A stretch of DNA of 64,000 bases from Siphonodentalium dalli (GCA_032622095.1 CP136061.1:214612373-214676372); one strand, 5' to 3'. Shown: positions 34,040 through 45,567, counted from the stretch's first letter. Notes: generated by a model not told the origin, from the sequence alone. Numbers and translations: made by a program.

Positions 34040-34310
34040 ACTGGACCCCCGTGAAGCTTACCAAATTTCATCAATTATCAGCTTGGGCAGACGAAAAATC
34101 AATATTTCCTAACGAACAGACAAAAATAACTTGAGAACGGAAAATGCTATTAACACCATTGGAAAACCCTCCTGGTGGTCAACAACTTTACCAAATTCCA
34201 GCGAGATCCGATCACATATTGCTGAGATATCAGCTTGGAGGGACGAAAAAAATCAATTTGGTCTGATGAACAAAGAGAAATAATTCCAGAAGGGAAATGC
34301 GACACTTCTA
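34040..34310 (+). repeat. Degenerate tandem repeat family T2, split by a B element
   Basis: Two diverged units share ACCAAATTYCA, ATCAGCTTGG, GACGAAAAAAATCAAT and GAACAAAGAGA. The array resumes at 34720 after the family B insertion. Confidence 0.5.
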
Positions 34311-34719
34311 TTAAAGGTACTCAATCCGATTAAGCGCCCCTCAATTACTATTCATTTGGCTTCGGGGGTAAAAAATATTTGATTCTAGTCGAGGAACCCA
34401 CCCATCAAAGCTCAGAGTGATCAGATATCGATTTTTTAAATCTATTATTTTTCACCACCTGGAATTGGGGAGTGAAGATGGATAACTCTAAAATCAAGTG
34501 ACTTTTTTTGTGTCAGATATTTGACAAACCGGAAAAATTTCATTGAACAAAATGTTGATAAATAACACGTTTTGGGCAATTTTATACTATAGTTGACTGT
34601 GGTTAGCATTAATTTTGGGCAATTAATCGATTCTGATAACTGAAGCAGCATTTAAAAAAAAAAATTGCTGTTCAAATCTGATGATATGGCGACCATCGAA
34701 TCGGATTGAATACCTTTAA
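34311..34719 (+). mobile_element. Family B element, complete
   Basis: TTAA, AGGTACTCAATCCGAT at the left; ATCGGATTGAATACCT, TTAA at the right. These are 16-bp inverted ends with one or two mismatches. It interrupts repeat T2. No coding sequence. Confidence 0.85.
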
Positions 34720-35040
34720 ACCCCTTCTGATGGGCAACATCCTTACCAAATGTGATCGAGATTCGATAACCTATGAATGATATATCTGCTCAGATGGACG
34801 AAATATCAACATTGCAGATGAACAAAGAGAGATAACTCTATAAGAGGAAATGTGAGCAACATATAAGTGGACACTTCTCTGCAAACACACGCGATAGCTG
34901 ACAGCTTACGAAATTATATTGAGATGCTATATAGTAACTCTATAAGAGGAAATGTGAGCAACATATAAGTGGACACTTCTCTGCAAACACACGCGATAGC
35001 TGACAGCTTACGAAATTATATTGAGATGCTATATAGTAAC
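34720..35040 (+). repeat. T2 continuation and 102-bp exact tandem duplication
   Basis: After a T2 unit, the block beginning TAACTCTATAAGAGGAAATG at 34833 is repeated at 34935 with near-perfect identity. A sequence at 35208-35290 is the inverted complement of 34805-34892, so the region can fold back. Confidence 0.75.
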
Positions 35041-35156
35041 TGGTTGAACTATCTGCTCGTACGGACGGACGGACGTCCACTCGAACTGACAATTAGACGG
35101 GCAGACGGACGACCAGGTGCTCATGGGCGTATAACAGTTTTATCTTGAATTTGTCC

Positions 35157-35362
35157 TACAGTAATGCTCTAAGTAATCGACTCCTTAACCACAGCTAAAT
35201 GGTGTGTTTGCAGAGAAGTGTCCACTTATATGTTGCTCACATTTCCTCTTATAGAGTTATCTCTCTGTGTTCATCTGCAATGTTGATATTTCCGACTAAA
35301 TCCTGAAAATTACCCATAATTCTGCTGTGGTTAAGGAGTCGATTACTTAGAGCATTACTGTA
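35157..35362. mobile_element. Family F Tc1/mariner-type miniature element (F1)
   Basis: TA, CAGTAATGCTCTAAGTAATC and GACTCCTTAACCACAGC are mirrored by GCTGTGGTTAAGGAGTC and the reverse. CAGT ends next to TA are typical of Tc1/mariner. The interior includes an inverted piece of the neighbouring repeat (35208-35290). Confidence 0.75.
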
Positions 35363-35374
35363 TTTCCCTGGCAC

Positions 35375-35440
35375 TATTTATCTTGACATTGTATATAAGC
35401 CAGTGCATTATCTTATATATGTGAGGCCCCATATGGGAAC
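35375..35440 (+). mobile_element. Family Q hairpin fragment
   Basis: CAGTGCATTATCTTATATAT then GTGAGGCCC is half of a Q hairpin with no ends. Confidence 0.5.
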
Positions 35441-35458
35441 TAAAGAACAATTAAAATG

Positions 35459-35728
35459 TTAACCCTTCCATGACTGGAGCTTCCAGAAATTTTGCGAAAA
35501 CCCTGTGCCAATGCATTCTCCGATATATCGAGTCGCCCATAAGGCGCCTCGCATATATACATGTAGGATAATCCATTGGCCTAACAATAATTACCTTGAT
35601 ATCGTAAGTCAGTGCATTATCTTATATATATGCGAGGCTCTTTGCGGAAGACTCGCATATATAAGAGAATGCACTGGCACAGGGTCGTTAAGACTGCACC
35701 AGCGCAGCTCCCGTCACGAAAGGGTTAA
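35459..35728 (-). mobile_element. Family Q element Q7
   Basis: TTAACCCTTCCATGACTGGA at the left and CGTCACGAAAGGGTTAA at the right. The left hairpin tip is CGCC-CATAA-GGCG. It forms a unit with Q8 that is duplicated at 37193-37839. Confidence 0.8.
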
Positions 35729-35864
35729 TTACTGGTTGGAAAATCAAAACATGAGAAATATTCAACCTATATAAGTTGCGAAAATTCTCGACAATAATAG
35801 TGTGAGGAATGCGATGTCCCACCGTTCCCTGATATATGGGTTGTCGTTCTTAGAATATACATGA
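35729..35864. repeat. Spacer between Q7 and Q8, duplicated
   Basis: TTACTGGTTGGAAAATCAAA, ATTCTCGACAATAAT and AGGAATGCGATGTCCCAC match 37435-37570. The beginning also resembles 12853-12875. Confidence 0.7.
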
Positions 35865-36091
35865 TTAACCCTTTCATGACTGGTGCAGCACTAAGTTATG
35901 TGCCAGTGCATTATCTGATATATGCGAGTCTCCCGTAAGGAGCCTCGCATAATATAAGATAATGCATTGGCTTACAATGTCGACGAAATTATTGTTAGGC
36001 CAATGGATTCTCCTATATATGCGAGGCGCCTTATGGGCGGCTCGCATATATCGGAGAATGCATTGGCACAGGGCTTTCATGAAAGGGTTAA
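35865..36091 (-). mobile_element. Family Q element Q8
   Basis: TTAACCCTTTCATGACTGGT and TCATGAAAGGGTTAA form the ends, with both TTAA intact. Tips are CTCC/GGAG on the left and CGCC/GGCG on the right, both paired but different from each other. Confidence 0.85.
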
Positions 36092-36191
36092 CATTTTAAT
36101 TGTTCTTTAGTTCTTTTATTAACAGAAGCAAATTGTTTATACCAACTCTATGGTTGCAGGTGAGCCAGAACATCAACGAAACATTCATTCA
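36092..36191. other. Spacer with inverted repeat partner
   Basis: AACATTTTAATTGTTCTTTA at 36090 is the inverted complement of 35440-35462, so Q7 and Q8 together lie between 30-bp inverted repeats. Confidence 0.6.
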
Positions 36192-36591
36192 TTAACCCTT
36201 TACCCAACAGAACGGCCCTGTGCCAATGCATTCTCTTGTATATGCGAGTCGACCATAGGTCGCCTCGCATATATAAGATAATGCATTGGCTTAACACATT
36301 AAAAATTATAAAATTGTTAAAGAATGTAAGAAAAAATGGTAAACAGTGTTAAAAAAAGATGTTTTTTAGGCCAATGCATTCTCTTATATATGCGAGGCGA
36401 CCTATGGTCGACTCGCATATATAAAAGAATGCATTGGCACAGGGCATAACTGTAACCATCACAATGTGGCCAATGAGCCGGTACCAATGATATCCATATT
36501 TGTATGGTTTTATTGAGACAGACCCAAGATAATTTAGGCTGTTGCAGCTTTATTTGGCCGTTTTTGGCCGGTTGGTTGAGTAAAGGGTTAA
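36192..36591 (-). mobile_element. Family P element P6
   Basis: Complete, with TTAA at both ends; the right terminus is slightly diverged (GTTGAGTAAAGGG). It belongs to the P3/P8 subfamily (GACCCAAGATAATTTAGGC). Confidence 0.92.
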
Positions 36592-37192
36592 CATCGGAAC
36601 TAATGTTCGTGCATAATTGGTAGCGGTGAGGTACCTGGACCGAAGAATCAATATTTTAGCCAAGATACATAATTATATCCCATTTTGAAACAATACACCA
36701 TATTAAACGTTGCGATGAAACTTTAATCAGTCCCCATGCATGGCGCACTTCGAATTCGTCACCCGGTGCTCACCCGCGACGTAGTGATGTAATACAACAA
36801 TTGTGTTTCAGATGAAATAAATAGAGTAAATTCTTGCACAAATCAAAGATATAACTAAGTTACTCCCCAGTCCCATTCGATCACCCATCAGTGTTGCGCG
36901 TCACTTTAAGTATTGCAAGAACATCCCGAACTCTATGTCAGTGGATATGGCACGTACGCGACTAGAGGGTCTCCGTTGGGGTTTTTTGCACCACCCCTTC
37001 TAAATCCAAACCCATAATTATGCATCCCCCCGTCTTTGGTTGGACATTTCCAACTGTTAGCAATTTCCAACATGATACCCCCTATAAGTTTGGAAAAATG
37101 CCAACTGCTGGCAATTTCAGACCAAAAATTGAACTATATACACACAGAAATATATTCTACTTTTGGTCTTAAAACGACAAACTCATCAATAA
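36592..37192. other. No gene seen
   Basis: 37060-37130 resembles 11925-12003. Otherwise unrecognised. Confidence 0.4.
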
Positions 37193-37434
37193 TTAACCCT
37201 TTCATGACTGGTGCTTCCTGCATGTTTGCGAAAACTCTGTGTCAATGCATTCTCTTATACATGTATGTGCGAGTCGCCCACAGAGCGCCTCTAATATATA
37301 AGAGAATGCATTGGCCTAACACTATTTATCTTGACCTTGTGAGGCGCCCTATGTCGACTCGCATATTTAAGAGAATGCACTGGCACAGGGTCGTTAATTC
37401 TGCACCAGCACAGCTCCCGTCATGAAAGGGTTAA
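37193..37434 (-). mobile_element. Family Q element Q9
   Basis: TTAACCCTTTCATGACTGGT and CCCGTCATGAAAGGGTTAA. It corresponds to Q7 in the duplicated cassette. The second hairpin has lost its left half. Confidence 0.8.
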
Positions 37435-37570
37435 TTACTGGTTGGAAAATCAAACAATGAGAAATATTTCAACCGAAAAGTTGCGTAAAATTCTCGACAA
37501 TAATTGTGTGAGGAATGCGATGTCCCACTCTTCCCTAATAAATGGGTTGTCGTTCTGATAATATACACGC

Positions 37571-37839
37571 TTAACCCTTTCATGACTGGAGCAGCGCTGG
37601 TGCAGCATTAAAGATCACGTGTCAGTGCATTCTCGTATATATGCGAGTCTCCCGTAGGGAGCCTCTCATTTATAAGAGACTGCACTGGCTTACAATGTAA
37701 AGGTAATTATTGTTATGCCAATGGATTCCCCTATATATGCGAGCCACCCTATGGGCGACTCGCATATTATATTATAAGAGAATGCATTAGCACAAGATTT
37801 TCGCAAAATTTCAGGAATCTCCAGTCATGAAAGGGTTGA
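37571..37839 (+). mobile_element. Family Q element Q10
   Basis: TTAACCCTTTCATGACTGGA at the left; CCAGTCATGAAAGGG then TTGA at the right. It corresponds to Q8. The left tip is CTCCC-GTA-GGGAG, fully paired. Confidence 0.8.
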
Positions 37840-39842
37840 CATTTCAATTGTACATTGTACTTGTATGGTCCTTGTCGGAATAACTAATGACGTCACCTGC
37901 TGTCAATTGACGTGAATATTACTGACGTTAGCGGGACGTAATATGAAATGCAGACTAAAGAAAGACATGTAATGGGTTAACCTTTTCTATACTAAATGGG
38001 AATGGAATCTCCCACTCAGTTATAAAAGTATACATTGGAATAGTTTAGTATTGATCTGGATGGGACTTTCAGGTAAAATAATCAGACGACAGAGGGAAAT
38101 GTTCAGATAATAAGTTCAGCTATGGTTGTTTGTTGAACTTATTATCTGAACAACTACTTAAACTTATACAATTGTTGCCAAATTTCACGCATTAGGCTGG
38201 TCCTTGATGGCGATTGCAAGTGTATATTTCATTTCTTTTTGCATTGGTAGTTTAAAATTGTGAAGGATATTCTGAATTATTTTGTGGCAAATTGGACCGG
38301 ATCCTTGCCGCCCGATTCGTAGTACCCTTTGTCCATTAGTATATTTGACTAATATCTTGTATTTATACAAATTACATCACATTTTCGATGGCTGTGAACA
38401 ATGTATCTGGAGATCACAGCCATTGATAAATGATAATTACATGCTTTAATTGAGATATCCATGTTGCGGTAATAAAATATCTAAGTAAGTTCTAGTGTAG
38501 GAGTCCTACATTGTATTTACTACGGTCGTTTGTTGAACTTATTGTTGAACTTATTATCTGAACATGTCTTATGCGATAACTACTCATCAATGAGTATTTA
38601 GTATAGAGAGGGTTAACAGGTAGCACTATTCCTATATCAACTTACCACTCGCAAATGAAAAGAAAGATATCAGGCACAATGTTTCTAAATGACAGTTCAT
38701 GTTGTTCACGATGATTTCACGATGGAAAGTTCCTAAAAGTATGTAGTTTCACTTCACCTTGCTTCCCTTTGACAACTTCCAATGAACAGTTTTGTACGCG
38801 ACACACCACAGCAAAAGTTCCGGACAAGATAAGATGGGTCACTTTATCAACTAGGTATCTGAATGTCGAATATGTTAAACATCGAGTGAGACCGAAGAAA
38901 CATCAATGAAACCGGTGTAGGACAAAAGTGATCTGTCGTTCTCCTGTAGTTAATCGAACACTTCCCACGTAACTATAAAACAGCCTATCAGTATCAGTTA
39001 TATTAAATGCCATAACGGCAGCAAACAGTGCTTATATACCACGTGTATCACATCGGGTATTATTCCGAGACCACGTGCGCCTCCTTGACAACGGAGGTGT
39101 GTCACTAATTAGCCGCCGTTTCGGCCCATTCTGAATTGCGGGAATTTTGATAACATGATTGTCCAATGAGAAATGGTCGGTGTATTATGAATTGAGTATA
39201 ATTTCCATGGCGTGGTTATATTAGCCCAATAAGAGAATAATTCCCACGCTCTGTGGGTATCCAGCAATTTTCCATTCACAAAAATCGAAATTACTCGAAC
39301 GGTGTACTCGTACACATGCTGCTATTGTGCCCCCATGGTTAGCGTCATGACCCTGTGAATTGAGGAAATAGTTACAAGTGCACAAAGGCTATGTGGACAC
39401 CATAATTGCAAGAGCGTGGACTGCACTGGTGTCAAACAAATGTGTGTCACGTCCGTGACTCAATCGTCATAAGTATGCATGTCATAATGATATAGCCGAT
39501 CGTCATTGCGCCTTTTCATCTGTTCACCAATTTGTTTCTTTCTACGGCTCTAATATGCTTATTATTTACAAACCCTGACGTACATGATACCGGACATTAT
39601 TAAGTTACCCACATAACCTTCAAACGCTACATTGTAACCGTTGTTAAGTCCGAGATCAAGAATTCCCTAAAAACGGGAAAGATAGTTACATGTACATGTA
39701 CTCCGTTCACGACATTCTGTATCTACTCATGGTTTTACAGTTCTTTTGCTCCAACAAGCAATTTATTCTAACAATTTTAAAGTAGTGCCCTAACTAGCTA
39801 CCATCCACCATTTAGTGTACGTGTACTCATATCGTTACAGTT
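37840..39842. other. No gene seen; short inverted repeats
   Basis: GTTCAGATAATAAGTTCA (38101-38118) pairs with TGAACTTATTATCTGAAC (38134-38151), and the same word recurs at 38532-38562 and 5505. A small hairpin GATGGCTGTGA/TCACAGCCATT is near 38389-38426. The rest holds nothing I recognise. Confidence 0.4.
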
Positions 39843-39855
39843 CACCTCATATAAC

Positions 39856-40162
39856 GGGGGCCTCTGTGGCTCAATCGGTTTGGGGTACAACTCCAAGACG
39901 TTTCTCCCTCCAGTGCTGGCGATAAGGGTTCAAATCCACATGTTTCCATCGTGAACTTTGTAACTCAAAATCGTTATCTCGTGGAGTTGCCAGTTACTTG
40001 CCGATGGCCGGTGGTTTGCCTTCATTGGTCGACGAGTTTATCAGCCATTGAAATCACTGCTAGATTAGCCGTAAGTGTGCAGATTTCCTCCACCACTAAA
40101 ACTGGCAATGTCGTGATGTGGCCTTAGTTGCTGAAAGCGACATTAAACCCCAATCAATAAAT
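39856..40162 (+). mobile_element. tRNA-derived SINE with target-site duplication
   Basis: The head GCCTCTGTGGCTCAATCGG resembles a polymerase III A box. GGGTTCAAATCC, about 65 bp further on, is a near-consensus B box. A body follows and ends GACATTAAACCCCAATCAAT AAATCA (split here), a short AATC-type tail. The 14-bp flanks TCACCTCATATAAC (39842-39855) and TCACCTCCTATAAC (40162-40175) differ at one position, which is a classic target-site duplication from LINE-driven insertion. The cloverleaf is not conserved, so it is not a tRNA gene. Confidence 0.85.
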
Positions 40163-40175
40163 CACCTCCTATAAC

Positions 40176-41127
40176 AATTATCAGTAGTTAGACTCACGTT
40201 CATAATGCGCATGAAACAAGATTCAAGCAAGCAACCATACACGGCTGGTATCTCATAGCTCTGATCACGTGGTACGATATTTGAACAGGGGCACCGGAGG
40301 AAAACGTTGGCAATAGGGGACACATGCCAGAAAAGGGGCACTTTTTCAGTCAGTGGTATTGTCATAACTTCCAAAAATGGCCACATTTTGGTAATCATAC
40401 CACATTTTAAAGCACTTTCTTGTACCAGCTCATACTGAGCTGCTGTCGCTTAGGATAATATTACAATGCTGTTTTACTGGTATCTGATTGGTATGTTTCT
40501 TGTCAGTCTGTGCAGTCCTTGGCGCCCATGGATGAGGACAGGAGGGACATGTGCCCACCTCCCCACTGTTCCGACACCTCTATGACTTAAAGACACATCC
40601 TTGGTATCGCTCAAAATGTCAAATAGATGGTGTCTGGGACGAAACTGTTTTTTTCCAAACTTCGAATAGTTTCTGTCGATCACAAAATCAGTTCCACGAA
40701 ATCACATGTAGTGTCCTTCGAGTTTGAAACAGTGAGTCAAACCACGTGTGTGTTTCTTCTGACATTCGCGAAGACCAGGCCCAATGCTATAAAACTTCTG
40801 CACTTGTCTACAATTACTGAGTGTGCGGATGACTGCCCGCATCATAGCAATTAGTTTAAACAGTACTTATTCCATGAATAATACAACATAAATTACAACA
40901 TATCAGAATATAACACCATGGACCGAATTCGACATCAAGCGTTTGGGCTTATGTGAGTCGTTGCCGGGAATCAGTTTTTATCCATCCCACCCAGCGAGAG
41001 AGCGACCGTCTGCTTTATATCACATTATGTCGTACGATATGCTATCCTTCATCCAGATATGCCTGTCGTTTCATGTAGCCGATGATTACACTCGCAAGGT
41101 GGGGTGGGTCTATGTACGCCAGGTAAT
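40176..41127. other. No intact gene; repeat K and a short shared word
   Basis: 40640-40735 (TTCCAAACTTCGAATAGTTT, GTGTCCTTCGAGTTT) recurs at 47935-48000. 40785-40835 (GCTATAAAACTTCTGCACTT, GAGTGTGC) recurs at 43076-43120. Frames here are short. Confidence 0.45.
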
Positions 41128-41192
41128 GGCAATTCAGCAGGACCACCAGCATCATAGCATATTAGCAGGACCACTTGACCAGGGGTGGTTTT
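41128..41192 (-). repeat. Family R repeat, inverted copy
   Basis: CAGGACCACCAGCATCATAG and CAGGACCACTTGACCAGGGG are the reverse complement of the unit at 43168-43264. Confidence 0.6.
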
Positions 41193-41204
41193 AGTACCCA
41201 CGTA

Positions 41205-42960
41205 AGAAGCCATGTATAGATCATACGCATGTGGCTTACTCGCCCAACTGTGGCTTACTAGTGTTCTAATGTATACTGAGTTGGATTCGGCCTCGTCGTT
41301 GGGAGTTGTTGACATACATGAGCGTGGGAAAACTCCAGGCAGAGTTATCTCCCATCGCTCCGCTGAGATACCACTGACATAAGGACATTTGGTAAGGATT
41401 TCTTACGTGTTCTTAGTTCTTATGTTTTAGGATTAAAATTGGCTCAGTTCATATTGTTCTTATCAATACTGAAAGAATTACCATTATTGCAAACTGTTGG
41501 TGGTCAAAATAAGATAATAGGTGACTAAATATAGTTCCTACGATATGTAAAAATAGATGTATCGGTCCACAAAGTACCGTCTTTGTGGCAGTGCTATATC
41601 GCAATGATAAAGTAGTGGGTGCTGCATGGAGATTGGAGCGTGGGTATACAGCGAACCCCGCATCACTGGATTACAGTGATGTGTTTCGGCGTTGGTGTCT
41701 CGCGCCGAGCATGGATATTTATTTATCCGATCCACAAGTGGGATTACGCGCATGCATCGAGTCAAAATTGAGATATTGTGGCTGTCGAAAATTGGCGATG
41801 ATGTAGGGTGATCAACAGCGCCTTTGTCTCCGCCATGAGTACGCCTTGATAACCGGTATAATATAATGAGTTCCCAAATTATGATCAGCGTTAATAAAGG
41901 CGATTGGGAGAGGATGTTACTTGTATGCACACGTGGCTTGGACATTTCCTCCAATCCTAACACCAACTTGTATCATGATACGTATTGGCAATAGATATGT
42001 TTAAACTATAGAATGAATAAAATACCCAGTATCGAAGTGAAGTTAGTGAACAACTAATATATATAAGTGTAGGAAAACAGTTACGAACGAAAATCTTAGC
42101 TCGTAACTTTGCGTCGTAAACGGGGTTAAAATTACAAGGACTCGGCATTTGTATGGCGTTATAGTACTCAGCTACGTCGCATCCCGAGCCGTACACATGC
42201 AACTGTAAAAAGACTCTTGAACCCGGTAGTCGCAACTCGTAAGTTCATAGTATTCATTTGGCTTCACAATTGGGAATAGCGGCAAATATTCTACAAGTAC
42301 ACCTGCCCAGAGCTTTATAGTACATGGCCAAGGTCATATTTTGAAAATGTAGAGCAATGTTCAAGAAAATATTATTGACAACAAACAGTAAATTGCATTG
42401 ACACAATGTTCATATGATTGTTGTCTTGGTCAATTAACGGTGTTGTTATAGAATCTTGAGTAGTGTCACAAGATGTGAAATGAACAAAAGAACTCTATTC
42501 TCAAACATTAACAACCACCATTGTGTTCGCCAAAATTAAAGATAAAGTACATGCGCCCTCTAAAATGCGACGATTGCACTCATTTGAGGAGTGGTTCGCG
42601 AAAACACAAATTGGGGCGGAATTAATCATTTCTGGGATATCATGAATGATTAATTTATACCAAGAATAGACAGGACCCAAGGACCGACCCTTTGGGATAC
42701 GCAGGCCCAATCAATTCGTAATTAGAGAAGTTGGTCCAAGCAATTACAGACTGCGAATATATAGATGGACAAATAGCGTTCCATCCATTCCAAATGCTAA
42801 CCAGTAGTTTCAGAGTGCCTTGGTTTAAAAGGTCACTTAATGTTTTAATGCCCGGTTATTTATAGTCAAACGGTTGAAATAGTCCGTGCATTGGTATATC
42901 AATGATGTCACAATAGATCACCTTGCCATCTTCTGGATCATTAGCAAGAGCTGGAATGTG
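41205..42960 (+). repeat. Direct duplication, copy 1
   Basis: 41205-41320 and 41630-42960 match 43366-44800 closely by eye, in the same order and orientation. About 300 bp (41320-41630) is present only here. Open frames differ between the copies because of indels, so neither is under visible coding constraint. The match ends at GATCATTAGCAAGAGCTG, inside the RNase H remnant that is better preserved in copy 2. Confidence 0.8.
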
Positions 42961-43167
42961 TTAGACATGAGCGCTAGTTTCTGTAAAGGAATATTGCAAG
43001 ATAAGCAGTTTGTTAGTTGGTTTGGAGGAGATAATTACTCGATGGCTTATACTACGGCTACGACAAGGGCCCTGTGCTATAAAACTTCTGCACTTATATA
43101 CAACATCTGAGTGTGCATGCGGATGACTATTTACGGGGTTGTGAGTCTACACCGGTGTGCGTTATCA

Positions 43168-43264
43168 CCCCTGGTCAAGTGGTCCTGCTAATGTGCTATT
43201 ATGCGGTTGGGTCCTGCTGAATTGCTATGATGCTGTTGGGGCAAACTGATGCTGTTAACAAAAA
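43168..43264 (+). repeat. Family R repeat
   Basis: CCCCTGGTCAAGTGGTCCTG then two tandem sub-repeats (CTAATGTGCTATTATGCGG and CTGAATTGCTATGATGCTG). It stands just upstream of duplication copy 2. Confidence 0.6.
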
Positions 43265-43365
43265 GTACCGTTATGTTTTTTTTTTAATTTGTCTTTTTCG
43301 CGGTGTTCCGATAATCTGAACATATACAGCAAAAGCCAACATTCAAAAACATATTTATTGCGACA

Positions 43366-44800
43366 TAAGAAGCCATGTATAAATCATACGCATGTGGCTT
43401 ATTCGCCCAACTATGGCTTACTAGTGTTCTATAGTATACTGAGTTCGACTAGGCCTCGTCGTTGGGAGTTGTTGGCACAGATGAGCGTGGGTATTCAGCG
43501 AACCGCGTATCACTGGATTATCGTGATGTGTTTTCGGCATTGGTGTCTCGCGCCGAGCATGGATATTTATGTATTTATCCGATCCACAAGTGGGATTACG
43601 CGCATACATCGAGCAAAATTTTAGATATTGTGGCTGTCGAAAGTTGGCGAAAATGTACATGTAGGGTGACCAAAAGCGCCTTTGTCTCCGCCATGATTAC
43701 GCCATGATAACCGGTATTATAAAATGAGTTCCCAAATGTGTCCTCCAATCCTAACACCAACATGTATCATGATACGTATTGACAATAGATATGTTTAAAC
43801 TATGGAATGAATAAAATACCCAGTTTCGAAGTGAAGTTAGTGAACAACTAATATATATAAGTGTAGGAAAACAGTTACGAACGAATCTTAGCTCGTAACT
43901 TTGCAGTCGTAAACGGGGTTAAAATTACAAGGTTGTATGCAATTGTATTACTCAGTTACGTCGCGTCCGGGGCCGTACACAATTGTAAAAAAAATACAAG
44001 TTTACCCGGCAGCCTCAAATAGATTTAGTGTAAACAATATTTAATTTTCGAACAGAACATTTAACACATACAAACAAATTGACATAATTTACAATAGATT
44101 TGGCTGTTCACTTGGGAATAGCGGCAAATATCCTACAAGTACACCTGTCCACAGCTTTATAGTACATGGCCAAGGACATATTTTGAAAATGTGGAGCAAG
44201 GTTAAAGAAAATTATAATATTATTGACAACAAACAGTAAATTGCATTGACACAATGTTCATATGATTGTTGTCTTGTTCAACGGTGTTATTATAGAATCT
44301 TGAGTAAAGTGTCACAAGATGTGAAGTGAACAAAAGAACTCTATTCTCAAACATTAACAACCACCATTGTGTTCGCCAAAAGTAAAGATACAGTACATGC
44401 GCCCTCTAACATGCGACAATTGCACTCATTTGAGGAGTGGTTCGCGAAAACACAAATTGGGGCGGAATTAATCATTTATGGGATATCATGAATGATTAAT
44501 TTATACCAAGAATAGACAGGACCCAAGGACCGACCCTTGGGATACGCAGGCCCAATCAATTCGTAATTAGATAAGTTGGTCCAAGCAATTACAGACTGCG
44601 CATATATAGTTGGACAAATAGCGTTCCATCCATTCCAAATGCTAACCAGAATTCTCAGAGTGCCTTGGTTTAAAAGGTCACTTAATGTTATAATGCCCGG
44701 TTATTTATAGTCAAACACTTTAAAAAGTGCGTGCATTGGTATATCAATGATGTCACAATAGATCACCTTGCCATCTTCTGGATCATTAGTAAGAGCTGCC
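43366..44800 (+). repeat. Direct duplication, copy 2
   Basis: Shares GAAGCCATGTATAAATCATA, GCCTCGTCGTTGGGAGTTG, CCGAGCATGGATATTTAT and ACACAATGTTCATATGATTG with copy 1. It lacks the 300-bp segment and a few short stretches. The element is probably the 3' part of a retrotransposon, since it includes an RNase H remnant on the minus strand. Confidence 0.8.
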
Positions 44801-44865
44801 TTTGCAGCTTTATCAGGGCGCTTGTTGCCAACGATCCCCACACGGGCGGGGACTCCATAAGATGT
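44735..44865 (-). pseudogene. RNase H domain remnant of a non-LTR retrotransposon
   Basis: The minus strand reads VPARVGIVGNKRPDKAAKAA, matching the conserved C-terminal RNase H pattern WvPsHvGi.GNekADkaAKeA of Jockey/I-type LINEs (the catalytic His is replaced by Arg, Glu by Arg). A further 20 or so residues remain in frame before a stop. Upstream, the frame is closed within a few codons of CWFRNKTSY. It is a dead fragment with no reverse transcriptase nearby. Confidence 0.6.
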
Positions 44866-44879
44866 CTTATTTCTAAACC

Positions 44880-45340
44880 AACATGGATATAGTTACAATT
44901 AAAGACGAGCAGTCCAGCCTGTACTCCTGAATCATAAGATCAATATGAAGCTATTTGGAGGTCGAAATAGGTTCCATATGAATGTATTTCATAACGAAAT
45001 TGTTCCAAATATCACTATTTGAGCAATGTATGTCATACACAAGCCTATTTACCGTGGTAATGTGTTTTACTGTGCCCCGCAGAAATACGCACATAATCGA
45101 CCTATAATGTGAAATAGCAGATAATGGACTCATTTGTGTCATTGTCAGCACACATTTTCTTAGAATTGCCTCATTATGAGTCGATAATGTGACTAAAGTG
45201 TTCTAATTTTCAGCACATCGTCGACTCAAAATGAGGCGATTATAAGCAGATTATCTACCTAAAGTAAGTAATATTATAAGCAGATAATGTGCTGGTTATC
45301 GGGAGAACAGGCTGAAATAACGTGTATATGTTCACTATGG
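44880..45340. repeat. Interspersed repeat related to families E and 56780-57210
   Basis: GAGGTCGAAATAGGTTCCAT, CACATAATCGACCTATAATG, GAGTCGATAATGTGACTAAA and ATTATAAGCAGATTATCTAC recur in inverted order at 56830-57200, and in part at 63440-63550. AGATAATGTGC-type words repeat internally. Class unknown. Confidence 0.55.
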
Positions 45341-45567
45341 GCTAATTCCAATATGAGAATATATTGAAGCCGACAAGGGTGGTGCCACGGTGGTAATGGA
45401 TTCTCATGATTATGACGCGGATGTCAGACGATATTGATCTACTATGCGGATCAACTGTCGTTACCAATGAAGCAAACATTTTATATTCAGCTTTTCAAAA
45501 CTATATCATATCATGGAATCGTTTCGGCAACGATGAAATAGATCAGCTAAATGCAACTGAACAACAT

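Noticed and set aside
39856-39935. tRNA gene
   Set aside because: The A-box-like and B-box-like words are present, but a full cloverleaf is not. The unit extends 300 bp with a SINE tail and a target duplication.
41640-41800. DIRS-like or gypsy-like polyprotein piece (SLDYSDVFRRW)
   Set aside because: The resemblance is only a few residues, and the frame shifts in the second copy.
41538-41966. 142-codon minus-strand frame in duplication copy 1
   Set aside because: The second copy of the duplication does not keep the frame, so there is no sign of coding constraint.
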